Positions 8,197 through 15,748 of a stretch of DNA of 64,000 bases are shown here, one piece after another (the first letter of the stretch is position 1; each line of letters starts with the position of its first letter). The stretch is taken from assembly GCF_017875275.1 (NCBI RefSeq), contig NZ_JAGGML010000001.1, forward strand, positions 2,811,001 to 2,875,000. Direction: 5' to 3'. The stretch is from Xanthobacter flavus (GTDB lineage: Bacteria; Pseudomonadota; Alphaproteobacteria; Rhizobiales; Xanthobacteraceae). The notes under the pieces were generated by a model that was not told the DNA's origin, searched no databases, and saw only the letters and a program-made list of their open reading frames with translations. The translations under genes and the position numbers were made by a program.

Positions 8197-8208
8197 CTAG
8201 TATATTAG
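8197..8208. promoter_or_regulatory. AT-rich near-palindrome upstream of mannonate dehydratase
   Basis: CTAGTATATTAG matches its own complement at 10 of 12 positions and lies in a locally AT-rich island (8195-8215). GntR/FCD regulators of sugar-acid genes use sites of this look, but no such regulator is adjacent. Confidence 0.35.
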
Positions 8209-8240
8209 TATTTCAATCCAGGCGTTCGGAAGATGACTCA

Positions 8241-8384
8241 ATGACGCTCAATCCGCTCTCCGCTCCGCCATCATCGGCGACCGGGAGGCATGCGCCCACG
8301 ACGCGCCGGACCCCGCCGGGGATGCAGCTCTTCGAGCTTCCGAGGGAGAAATCCTGGCACTGCGGCTGCTGCCGCGCCGTCTAG
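8241..8384 (+). CDS. Possible small protein ending in a Cys cluster
   Basis: A 47-codon ORF with GGAAG 8 bases before its ATG lies in the leader of the uxuA-like gene. The C-terminus is LFELPREKSWHCGCCRAV, with a CxCC cluster. The N-terminal half is low-complexity Pro/Thr/Ser. I recognise no family. It may be a regulatory leader peptide or chance. The stretch 7846-8437 otherwise holds only the hairpin, the transposase scar and the near-palindrome. Confidence 0.25.
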   Translation: MTLNPLSAPPSSATGRHAPTTRRTPPGMQLFELPREKSWHCGCCRAV

Positions 8385-8437
8385 CCCCAAGAACATTCGG
8401 CAGCGACGCCGACAGTCGAGCATCACGGGAGAAACGC

Positions 8438-9655
8438 ATGCGCCAGGGCTGGAGATGGTTCGGGCCGGACGCCCCGGTCACGTTGGACGAGGTGCGCCAG
8501 GTTGGCGCGACCGACGTCGTATCCGCCCTTCATGAGGTGCCGATCGGCGAGGTGTGGACCCGAGGAATGGTCGAGGCGCGGCGCAACCTGATCGAGACGA
8601 CGCCGCCCGGTCGCGCCCCGTTGTCCTGGTCGGTGGTGGAGAGCATCCCGATTCCCGACGCCATCAAGCGCCGCGGCGCCGAAGCGTCCGCCGAGATCGA
8701 GGCGTGGATTGCCAGCCTCGAAAGCGTCGGGCAGGCCGGCATCAAGATCGTCTGCTACAATTTCATGCCCGTGGTGGACTGGTGCCGCACCGAGCTTGAT
8801 TACGTCACCGACACCGGCGCGACGGCGATGCGTTTCGAATTCGAGGCCTTTGCCGCCTTCGATCTGCATATCCTTCAAAGGCCGGGCGCCGAGCGCGACT
8901 ACAGCGAACAAGAACGCCTGCAGGCCCGCGCGCGTTATGAGGCGATGGACGCTGCCGCCGAGGCGGAAATCGCGCGCAACATCGCCAGCGCGTTGCCCGG
9001 CTCGACCACTGAATCGATGACCATTCCCGGGTTTCGCGAGAAACTGAAAGACTATCGCGGCATCGATGCCGCGCGGCTGCGCCGAAATCTCGTCGAATTT
9101 CTTGCAGCCGTCGTGCCCGCCGCCGAGAGCTTCGGGGTCAAGCTGACGCTTCACCCCGATGATCCGCCGCGCCCCCTGTTCGGGCTGCCGCGCATCGCAT
9201 CGACGGAAGACGACTATGCCGCCCTGTTCGATGCGGTCCCCTCGCCCGTCAACGGCATGTGCTTCTGCACCGGGTCCCTGGGCGCCCGCGCGGACAACGA
9301 TCTGGAAGGGATGATCCGCCGTTTCGGCCCGCGCATCTATTTTGCCCACCTGCGAAACACGCGCCGCGAGGCCGATCCGCGCAGCTTCCATGAATCCGCG
9401 CATCTCGACGGCGACACCGACATGGTTGGTGTTCTCAAGGGCCTGATACAGGAAGACCTGAAGCGGCCGCCCGGCGAGACCATCGTCTTTCGGCCCGATC
9501 ACGGGCACCGCATGCTCGACGATCTGAGAAAGACCGTGACGCCGGGCTATCCGGCGATCGGGCGCATGCGAGGGCTGGCGGAATTGCGCGGCATTCTGCA
9601 CGCGCTGGGGCACCCCCCGGAGGTCGGTCCGGTTCAGCCTCTCGGCCGGGCGTAG
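8438..9655 (+). CDS. uxuA: Mannonate dehydratase
   Basis: 405 residues, typical for UxuA. Conserved blocks: MRQGWRWFGPDAPVTLDEVRQVGATDVVSALH, GIKIVCYNFMPVVDW, KLTLHPDDPPRPLFGLPRIAS, MCFCTGSLG, IYFAHLRNTRR, FRPDHGHRMLDD. The His, Cys and Asp positions of the metal site are present. It dehydrates D-mannonate to 2-keto-3-deoxygluconate in hexuronate breakdown. Ribosome site GGGAG precedes the ATG. No uxuB, uxaC or kdgK is nearby, so it acts alone here or serves a related sugar acid. Its 3' end overlaps the convergent gene by 22 bp. Confidence 0.92.
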   Translation: MRQGWRWFGPDAPVTLDEVRQVGATDVVSALHEVPIGEVWTRGMVEARRNLIETTPPGRAPLSWSVVESIPIPDAIKRRGAEASAEIEAWIASLESVGQAGIKIVCYNFMPVVDWCRTELDYVTDTGATAMRFEFEAFAAFDLHILQRPGAERDYSEQERLQARARYEAMDAAAEAEIARNIASALPGSTTESMTIPGFREKLKDYRGIDAARLRRNLVEFLAAVVPAAESFGVKLTLHPDDPPRPLFGLPRIASTEDDYAALFDAVPSPVNGMCFCTGSLGARADNDLEGMIRRFGPRIYFAHLRNTRREADPRSFHESAHLDGDTDMVGVLKGLIQEDLKRPPGETIVFRPDHGHRMLDDLRKTVTPGYPAIGRMRGLAELRGILHALGHPPEVGPVQPLGRA

Positions 9656-10287
9656 GTCTTGGCATAGTCCGGTGTTTCGATGCCGGGCCTCAGGTCCTTG
9701 CAGTTCCGAGGGGCGCCGGCGGTGATCCGAAGCGGAATGACGCCCGCCCACAGATCCAGCGCGATGTCGTCGGCGGGGTCCACGACGCCCTTGTCGCGGA
9801 TCTTGGCCGAGGCTTCCTCGATGGGAAATCTCAGGAAGACGGTCGCGTTCAGTTCCTTGGTCTTCGGCGGGCGCACGACGTGGCCGGGCAGGATGTCCTC
9901 GATGAAGGCCGCCACGAGGCGCTCCTTCTCCGCCACGTCCTCAACCACCTCCGCCTTCGCGAAGATCACCACCGAGCGATAGTCCATGCTCATGCCGAAG
10001 CCGGACCTGCCGGCCACGATGGAATCGACCAGCGTGACGGTGATGCACGCCGGCGCCCCGCCCGCGAGGGTGGACAGCAGCTGGTTGCTCTGGCTGCCGT
10101 GGATGTAGACATGGTCCCCCACCCGGATGATCGCGGTGGGAATGACCCGGGGCTCATCGTTCACGCTGACCCCGACATGGGCCACCAGGGCCTCGTCGAT
10201 GATCGCATGGACCACCGCGCGGTCGAACACGCCGCGCTCCGGCCGCCGCCGGATTTTCGTTCGCTCCGTGGGCTGGATCTCGCTCAT
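9634..10287 (-). CDS. Pyridoxamine 5'-phosphate oxidase-family flavoprotein
   Basis: 217 residues from the ATG with AGGAG 7 bases upstream; a 14-residue upstream extension is rejected. The split-barrel FMN fold of the PPOX/nitroreductase-like family is visible: ALVAHVGVSVNDEPRVIPTAIIRVGDHVYIHGSQSNQLL, then CITVTLVDSIVAGRSGFGMSMDYRSVVIFAKAEVVED. The family binds FMN, F420 or haem and reduces or oxidises small molecules; the substrate is unknown. It is followed upstream by an Ldh2-type oxidoreductase in the same direction, separated by a strong hairpin, so the two are probably separate transcripts. Confidence 0.82.
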   Translation of the reverse strand: MSEIQPTERTKIRRRPERGVFDRAVVHAIIDEALVAHVGVSVNDEPRVIPTAIIRVGDHVYIHGSQSNQLLSTLAGGAPACITVTLVDSIVAGRSGFGMSMDYRSVVIFAKAEVVEDVAEKERLVAAFIEDILPGHVVRPPKTKELNATVFLRFPIEEASAKIRDKGVVDPADDIALDLWAGVIPLRITAGAPRNCKDLRPGIETPDYAKTYARPRG

Positions 10288-10312
10288 CTCAAGCTCCTGA
10301 GAGCACGCGCCG

Positions 10313-10340
10313 ATCCGATTGCCTCGCAATCAGATCGGAT
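10313..10340. promoter_or_regulatory. Nested inverted repeats upstream of the PPOX gene
   Basis: ATCCGAT (10313-10319) pairs with ATCGGAT (10334-10340), and GATTGC (10317-10322) with GCAATC (10326-10331). They lie 26 bp upstream of the PPOX start, in a position suited to an operator or leader hairpin. Confidence 0.4.
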
Positions 10341-10376
10341 AACGCGTTCTCTATCATTAAGTTAGCGGGCGATTCA

Positions 10377-10403
10377 CCGACCGGATTGTTTCAATCCGGT
10401 CGG
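10377..10403 (-). terminator. Perfect 12-bp hairpin after the Ldh2-type gene
   Basis: CCGACCGGATTG, loop TTT, and the exact complement, 10 bp beyond the stop of the minus-strand Ldh2 gene. No T tract follows. The style is the same as the hairpin at 7900-7928. Confidence 0.65.
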
Positions 10404-10412
10404 GATCGCGCT

Positions 10413-11498
10413 CTATGCCGATGCGGCGCCGGCGGTGATGTGATCGCCTTCATAGCTGGCGCGTTCTGTCACCTGCCGACCTGCGGCGTAAGCCTCGATG
10501 GAGGCGACGAGCGAGCGGGGCACCATGACGCCTTCGGCCGTGGTGCGCCTGCGCGCCTCATAGCGCCGGCCGGAGGGCAGGCGGGCGCCATCCTGCGCCA
10601 GCAGCCGGGAGAAAAGGGTTTCGGCATGCCGCAGCTGCGCCGCGCGATCACCGCCCGCGACGAATTTCGCCGGGTCGATCGCGATGACCAGCTCGCCGCC
10701 GCAGGGGGCGCCCGTATTGGCCTTGTCGTGCGCGGCCTGCTCGAAGCTGATCTTGTCGCCGAGAAGCGGGCCGGCCAGCAGTTCCACCATCAAGGCGATG
10801 TTGGAGCCCTTGAAGCCGCCGAACGGCAGCTGGGCGCCGAGCAGGGCCTGCTGCGGATCGTTGGTGGGGCGCCCCTCGGTGTCGATGGCCCATCCATCGG
10901 GCAGCGCCTCGCCGTCGCGCAGGCGCAGCTGGATCTCGCCCCGGGCGCTTGCGCTCGACGCCTGGTCGAAAACCATCGGCGGGTTGTCGAGCCGGGGCCA
11001 GGCGAAGGCCATCGGGTTGGTGCCGAACAGAGGCTTCATGCCGCCCGCGGGCGCGACGTAGGGGCTGGAGGAGACGAAGGCGAAGCCGACCAGCCCGCGG
11101 ACCGCCAGCCGCTCCACCTCGGGCCAGAGGGCCGCGACGTTGAGCGCGTTGGTCACGGCGAGGGCGGCGATGCCGAATTCCTTGGCGCGTTCGGCAAGCG
11201 GCGCGTCGCCGGTCTCAAGCGCGAGCGGCGAGAAGGCATAGCCGGCGTCCACCTTGATCACGCTGGGCGACAGCTCGGTCAGGACCGGCTCGATGTCCGG
11301 CGAGGCCTGGCCGGAGCGCAGGCCGTTCACATAGAAGGGCAGGCGGAACAGGCCGTGATGGCGGCACTCGTCGCGCTCGGCCGCCGTGACCGTGTTGGCG
11401 ATGGCGGATGCGTGGTTCTCGGCAAATCCCTGACCGAGCATCGCAGCCTTGGCCGCGGCATGAATCTCTCCCAGCGACATCCGAACGGCATCGGTCAT
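10413..11498 (-). CDS. Ldh2/malate-lactate dehydrogenase-family oxidoreductase (DpkA-like)
   Basis: 361 residues, full length for the NAD(P)-dependent Ldh2 (YlbC/DpkA) fold. Conserved pieces: AERDECRHHGLFRLPFYVNGLRSG, VTNALNVAALWPEVERLA, GGMKPLFGTNPMAFAWPR, and LLGAQLPFGGFKGSNIALMVELL. The last resembles the 'pf.G.KG..l...ve.l' NAD-contact loop. Members reduce 2-oxoacids or cyclic imino acids (delta1-piperideine/pyrroline-2-carboxylate). The imine-reductase reading is favoured by the RDECRHHGLFR segment but not proven. A palindromic operator precedes it. Its neighbours are an XRE-cupin regulator and a solute-binding protein. Confidence 0.83.
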   Translation of the reverse strand: MTDAVRMSLGEIHAAAKAAMLGQGFAENHASAIANTVTAAERDECRHHGLFRLPFYVNGLRSGQASPDIEPVLTELSPSVIKVDAGYAFSPLALETGDAPLAERAKEFGIAALAVTNALNVAALWPEVERLAVRGLVGFAFVSSSPYVAPAGGMKPLFGTNPMAFAWPRLDNPPMVFDQASSASARGEIQLRLRDGEALPDGWAIDTEGRPTNDPQQALLGAQLPFGGFKGSNIALMVELLAGPLLGDKISFEQAAHDKANTGAPCGGELVIAIDPAKFVAGGDRAAQLRHAETLFSRLLAQDGARLPSGRRYEARRRTTAEGVMVPRSLVASIEAYAAGRQVTERASYEGDHITAGAASA

Positions 11499-11554
11499 CG
11501 GTCAATTCCCCTTCACGGCTTCATCGATCCGCGCCCGGAATGGCCAGGCGCAAA

Positions 11555-11588
11555 GTGCATCCTGCACATATTTGCATACGGTGCAAAT
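11555..11588. promoter_or_regulatory. Operator pair upstream of the Ldh2-type gene
   Basis: GTGCATCCTGCAC (11555-11567; arms GTGCA/TGCAC) is followed by ATTTGCA-TACGG-TGCAAAT (11570-11588; perfect 7-bp arms). Both share a TGCA core and lie ~60-90 bp before the Ldh2 start. The adjacent XRE-cupin protein is the obvious candidate binder. Confidence 0.6.
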
Positions 11589-11707
11589 CAATATGCCGGC
11601 GGTGTCTGCTTTTTGCGCCGGTCCGTGTCCTGCCCTGGCCTGTTCCAACGCGCGCGTTACGGCACGTTCTCATTCTCTTGCGAAGCGCGGTCGCCGGCCC
11701 GATTGAA

Positions 11708-12328
11708 TCAATCCGTCCGGGTCGCGCTTTCGGCCTGGTGCTCCACAGCGTGGGACGGCGTGACCACCATCAGCATGCGCGCCGGGCCGGTGCCAACGTT
11801 GCGGCCCATGTGCGGGCGGTCGCCCTTGAGATGCACGCAATCCCCTTCTTCCAGCACGAAGCTGTCGCTTCCGATCTGGAACTCGATCCGGCCCTCGATG
11901 ATGTAGAGCACTTCCTCCCCCTCGTGGGTCAGAAGGCTCACCGAAGACTCGTTCGTGACCGGGAATTCAAGCAGGAAGGTGTTCAGCAGAGGCTCGGGGA
12001 CCGTCGAAGACAAGGAATGGTATTGATAGCCATTCGCTTCCAGAAGCTGGCCGCTCTGCCGGTCCGACTTGCGGAAGATGTTGTAGCCTTTGACGGCCGC
12101 CACGCTTTGGTTTTCTTCAAACAGATCCCGCAGCGGGATATCGACGGATGTGGCGATGGCGATCAGGTTGGCGATGGATGTCGCGGCCTCGCCGCGCTCG
12201 ATCCTTGAGAGGAAGGCCGCCGACAGGCCGCTCTTCTCGCCGAGCTCCTTCAGGGTCATCTTGCGCGCGGACCGCGCCCCGCGGATACGCTGGCCAATCT
12301 GGCGAGCGACAAAGCGTACCTGGTCCAT
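11708..12328 (-). CDS. XRE-family regulator with C-terminal cupin domain
   Basis: 206 residues, standard for HTH-cupin regulators. The helix-turn-helix occupies residues ~10-65 (IGQRIRGARSARKMTLKELGEKSGLSAAFLSRIERGE). The cupin is residues ~110-195 (LLTHEGEEVLYIIEGRIEFQIGSDSFVLEEGDCVHLKGDRPHMGRN), with an Asp-Cys in the loop and His near the usual metal-binding places. Such proteins sense amino acids, polyamines or organic acids. It lies between the binding-protein gene and the Ldh2 gene, all on the same strand. It probably binds the TGCA palindromes at 11555-11588 and possibly the half-site at 13758. Confidence 0.88.
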   Translation of the reverse strand: MDQVRFVARQIGQRIRGARSARKMTLKELGEKSGLSAAFLSRIERGEAATSIANLIAIATSVDIPLRDLFEENQSVAAVKGYNIFRKSDRQSGQLLEANGYQYHSLSSTVPEPLLNTFLLEFPVTNESSVSLLTHEGEEVLYIIEGRIEFQIGSDSFVLEEGDCVHLKGDRPHMGRNVGTGPARMLMVVTPSHAVEHQAESATRTD

Positions 12329-12424
12329 TCCGCCCTCGGATGCTCTCCCTGATGCATGTAGAGAAACTTCAATTCCAGCGCAAGCAGGCCAACGGCGCCA
12401 CCGGGGTGGCGGCGCCGTCTGCGA

Positions 12425-13663
12425 TCAGGATCGCACGAGGGGGCAGGCGCTCTCGGACAGGGGCTGGAAGATCTGGTCGCCCGGGATGGTCTGGATAATC
12501 CTGTAATAGTCCCAGGGACCCTTGGATTCCGAAGGTTTCTTCACCTCGACGAGATACATGTCGTGGACCATGAGGCCATCGGCGCGGACTTTCCCGCCCT
12601 GGCTGAACATGTCATCGACCGGCAGGTCCTTCATTTTCGCCATCACGATCTTTGCATCGTCGGTTCCGGCGGCTTCCACGGCCTTGAGATAGTGCCGCAC
12701 GGCCGAGTAGACGCCGGCCTGCGTCATGGTGGGCATGGCGTTGCGGCGCGCGTAGAACCGCTGGGACCACGCGCGCGTGGCCTCGTTCCGGTCCCAATAG
12801 AAAGCGGTGATGAACCGCAGGCCGTTCGCCTTGTCGAGGCCGAGCGCGTGGATGTCGGTCAGGAAAACCGCCGGCGCCACGAGGGTCTTCTGCTGGTTCA
12901 GGCCGAATTCGGCGGCCTGCTTGATGGCGTTGGCCATGTCGCTGCCGGCGGCGGAGAAGGCGACGACCTTGGCCTTGGAACTCTGCGCCTGAAGGAGAAA
13001 CGAACTCATGTCGGCGGAGTTCAGGGGAAAGCGAACCTCGCCCAGCACCGCGCCGCCGCCTGCCGTCACCGCCTTGCGGATATCGTTCGCGAACGCATGG
13101 CCGAAGGCATAGTCGACGGTGACGAGAAACCAGCTGTCATAGCCCGCGGCCGCCATGATCTTCGCCAGGCCGAAGCCATTGGAATAGCTCGTGTAAACCC
13201 ATTGCGCGGAGGTTTCGGTGCAGGCCTTGCCGGTGAAATCCGAGGAGGCGGCGGTGATGAGGGCGATCTTGTTCAGATCCTTCGCCAGGCTCTGCACGGC
13301 GAAGCCCACGGACGAGTTGGAGAAGTCGGCGATGACGTCCACGCCGTCCTTGGTGAACCACTCCCGCGCCTTGGCGGCGCCGATGTCCGCCTTGTTCTGG
13401 TGATCGGCGAAGACCAGCTCGATCTTCTTGCCGAGGACCGTGCCGCCGAACTCCTCGATGGCCATCCGCGCGGCCTCCACCGAGCCGGGGCCGGCGAGGT
13501 CGGCATAGAGGCCCGACTGATCGTTCAGAATGCCGATCTTCACCGCGTCGCCGCTCACCTGCGGCTCGGCGGCGGCGCAGTTTACCTGCAGCGCAATCGC
13601 TGCCGCGATGGCAAGCCGGGACCACCAGGTGTTTGCTTGTGAGCGGAGCGTGTTCGCGATCAT
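12425..13663 (-). CDS. ABC-type periplasmic solute-binding protein, paralogue of the one at 6631
   Basis: 412 residues from the ATG at 13663, chosen because GGGGA lies 6 bases before it; upstream Mets at 13675 and 13684 are possible. Signal peptide ends at ...VNCAAA before EPQ. It shares long identical stretches with the protein at 6631-7845: DHQNKADIGAA, SSFLLQAQSSKA, NAIKQAAEFGL, and the C-terminal PWDYY...PGD..F.PL.ES.CPLV. The two are therefore a duplicated pair serving different clusters. Again there are no permease or ATPase genes. Ligand unknown. Confidence 0.88.
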   Translation of the reverse strand: MIANTLRSQANTWWSRLAIAAAIALQVNCAAAEPQVSGDAVKIGILNDQSGLYADLAGPGSVEAARMAIEEFGGTVLGKKIELVFADHQNKADIGAAKAREWFTKDGVDVIADFSNSSVGFAVQSLAKDLNKIALITAASSDFTGKACTETSAQWVYTSYSNGFGLAKIMAAAGYDSWFLVTVDYAFGHAFANDIRKAVTAGGGAVLGEVRFPLNSADMSSFLLQAQSSKAKVVAFSAAGSDMANAIKQAAEFGLNQQKTLVAPAVFLTDIHALGLDKANGLRFITAFYWDRNEATRAWSQRFYARRNAMPTMTQAGVYSAVRHYLKAVEAAGTDDAKIVMAKMKDLPVDDMFSQGGKVRADGLMVHDMYLVEVKKPSESKGPWDYYRIIQTIPGDQIFQPLSESACPLVRS

Positions 13664-13756
13664 GAGAGTCCCCATCTTGCGCATTGATGCGTCTCCGGCG
13701 TTTGGCCGGCCTGGACGGGCGCGATCTTTTTGCGAATCCCGCATGTCGTCAACGAT

Positions 13757-13781
13757 AATTTGCATGCAGAACAAAATTGTT
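13757..13781. promoter_or_regulatory. TGCA half-site and AACAA/TTGTT repeat upstream of the second binding protein
   Basis: AATTTGCATGCA (13757-13768) repeats the ATTTGCAT arm of the operator at 11570. It is followed by an AACAA..TTGTT inverted repeat (13770-13781). The position, ~95 bp before the binding-protein start, suits regulation by the same XRE-cupin protein. Confidence 0.35.
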
Positions 13782-13925
13782 TGTGGCGCATTTTTAAGCC
13801 GGGACGGAAGCGCCTCTGACGTGGCGCGGCGCCGGGCCGCGCGGTGCCGGCTTGAACAGGGCGGTTTCAGGCCGGCGCCTGCGCGCGATAGTGTGGCGTC
13901 CGAACACGGGCGGGGGAGGGGCGGG

Positions 13926-14849
13926 ATGACCGAGCAGGGGGTGCTGCGCATATCCATCGGGGTCACCCTGCTGCTGGCGCTGCTGGGCATCGTGTTCGGC
14001 CTGATGTCGGGCTCCTACGCCATCGTGTTCGACGGCGTGTATGCGATGACCGACGCCAGCATGACGGTGCTGGCCCTCGTGGTGGCGCGCCTCATCGCGA
14101 CCTCCACCGCGCCCGGAACGCCGGCGAAGGGCTTCGTCGCGCATTTCACCATGGGCTTCTGGCATCTGGAGCCCATGGTGCTCGGCCTCAACGGCATCCT
14201 GCTCATGAGCGCGTCGGTCTATGCGCTCATCAATGCGGTGGGCAGCGTCATGTCCGGCGGGCGACCGCTCGATTTCGACCAGGCGATCCTCTACGCCGTC
14301 ATCACCGTGGCGGTGGCGCTCGCAATGGCGCTGTTCGTGCGCCGCGCGAACCGGACGATCAGATCTGATTTCCTCGCGCTCGATGCCAAGGCCTGGATGA
14401 TGTCGGCGGGGCTCACGGCGGCGCTGCTGGTGGCCTTCCTCGTCGGCTTCGCGGTGGAGGGGACGCCGCGCGCGTGGATCTCGCCTTATATCGATCCGGT
14501 GGCGCTGGCGGTGGTCTGCCTCGTCATCATCCCTTTGCCGTTCGCCACGGTGAAGCAGGCGCTGGCGGACATCCTGCTCGTCACCCCGCCGGCGCTGAAG
14601 GAGCATGTGGATCAGGTCGCCGCCGGCATCGTCGCGCGCTACGGCTTCCTCTCCTTCCGCTCCTATGTCGCGCGGGTCGGGCGGGGGCGGCAGATCGAGC
14701 TTTATTTCATCGTCCCGCGCGGCTGGCCGGCCATGCGGCTGGAAGAGTGGGACGTGATCCGCGACGAGATCGGCGCCGCCATCGGCAGCGACACGCCCGA
14801 CCGCTGGCTGACCATCGCCTTCACCACCGATCCCGAATGGGCGGACTGA
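13926..14849 (+). CDS. Cation diffusion facilitator-like membrane protein with altered metal site
   Basis: 307 residues, CDF length. About six membrane helices ([111 protein letters not shown]) precede a ~90-residue cytoplasmic C-terminal domain. In TM2 the usual H/D-xxx-D site reads Tyr39-xxx-Asp43. In TM5 the usual HxxxD reads A-W-M-M-S, so three of four metal ligands are replaced. The start is ATG 13926, with a poor purine-rich leader. It may carry another substrate, or be a non-transporting member. Confidence 0.75.
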   Translation: MTEQGVLRISIGVTLLLALLGIVFGLMSGSYAIVFDGVYAMTDASMTVLALVVARLIATSTAPGTPAKGFVAHFTMGFWHLEPMVLGLNGILLMSASVYALINAVGSVMSGGRPLDFDQAILYAVITVAVALAMALFVRRANRTIRSDFLALDAKAWMMSAGLTAALLVAFLVGFAVEGTPRAWISPYIDPVALAVVCLVIIPLPFATVKQALADILLVTPPALKEHVDQVAAGIVARYGFLSFRSYVARVGRGRQIELYFIVPRGWPAMRLEEWDVIRDEIGAAIGSDTPDRWLTIAFTTDPEWAD

Positions 14850-14867
14850 GGCCGGCATTGCGCGCAA

Positions 14868-14957
14868 ATTGGTCAGGCCAAAATTCCGCTTGCGGCCTGA
14901 CCAATCTCCAGTCATAGAGCTTTCCGGCGCCAGAGAGCATATTGGACTGACCAATAT
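14868..14957. promoter_or_regulatory. Three operators TTGG-N5-CCAA upstream of lldR
   Basis: Site A is ATTGGTCAGGCCAA (14868-14881). Site B, GGCCTGACCAAT (14894-14905), is the exact inverse of the first 12 bases of A. Site C is ATATTGG-ACTGA-CCAATAT (14939-14957), with perfect 7-bp arms. This is the layout expected for FadR/LldR-type GntR proteins and implies autoregulation of the lldR-lldD unit. Site C ends 23 bp before the start codon. Confidence 0.75.
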
Positions 14958-14980
14958 CTCCCTGTCGCGGGAGCCGCCCT

Positions 14981-15748
14981 TTGGCCGACCTTACCGACAC
15001 CATCGAAGCCCTCATCGCCGAACGTGGCCTCCAGCCCGGCGCGCGCCTGCCGGCCGAGCGGGCGCTGGCGGCGGAGCTGAACGTGTCGCGGCCGAAGCTC
15101 CGCGAGGCCATCCGGCATTTGTCGAGCCGGGGCCGGCTGGTGACCCGCAGGGGCGGGGGCACCTATGTGGCGCCACCCACGGATGCAGACACGTCGTTCG
15201 CCGGAGCGCCGTTCGCGGGCGCGCTGGCGCCGCTGGCGGCGGCGGGGGAGCCGGGCTACTGGCACGACGTGATGGAGATCCGCAAATCGCTGGATGCGGA
15301 CATGGCCTATCATGCCGCTTTGCGCGCCGGCCCGCAGGACAAGGCGCGCCTGTGCGCGGCGCTGGAGCATGTCGTTTCCGCGGGCGCCACCGACGCGGCC
15401 ACGCAAGCGAAAGCCGATTCCGCCTTCCACATGGCGGTGGCGGAAGCCTCGCACAATGCGGTCATGCGGCAGGTGATGGCGGGGCTGTTCGACCTCCTGC
15501 GCCATTCCATCTCGCGCAGCCTCGAAAAGCTCTACCTCATCCCCAGCACCGCGCAGGCGCTGGACGACCAGCACCGCGCCATCGCCGCCGCCATCATCGA
15601 GGGCCGGCCCGAAGAGGCGCGCACCGCCGCGTTGCTGCATCTGGAATTCGTCGAGGACACCCTGCGCGGGATCGAGGACGACGCGGCGCGCCGCCGTCGT
15701 GCCTCCCGCGTCGCCCAACGCCAAACCGAGAAAGACCTGACGCCGTGA
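14981..15748 (+). CDS. lldR: GntR-family (FadR/LldR subgroup) regulator of lactate oxidation
   Basis: 255 residues. N-terminal winged helix: [54 protein letters not shown]-terminal FCD domain with metal/ligand residues: [43 protein letters not shown]. The TTG start is supported by CGGGAG 7 bases upstream and by lack of any better Met. Its stop overlaps the lldD start (GTGA), so regulator and enzyme are one transcript. Family knowledge: LldR is relieved by lactate. The symbol rests mainly on this gene pairing. Confidence 0.8.
   Translation: MADLTDTIEALIAERGLQPGARLPAERALAAELNVSRPKLREAIRHLSSRGRLVTRRGGGTYVAPPTDADTSFAGAPFAGALAPLAAAGEPGYWHDVMEIRKSLDADMAYHAALRAGPQDKARLCAALEHVVSAGATDAATQAKADSAFHMAVAEASHNAVMRQVMAGLFDLLRHSISRSLEKLYLIPSTAQALDDQHRAIAAAIIEGRPEEARTAALLHLEFVEDTLRGIEDDAARRRRASRVAQRQTEKDLTP

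Noticed and set aside
13530-13925. 132-codon N-terminal extension of the CDF-like protein
   Set aside because: It overlaps the binding-protein gene antisense and has no transporter homology; the first helix begins right after ATG 13926.
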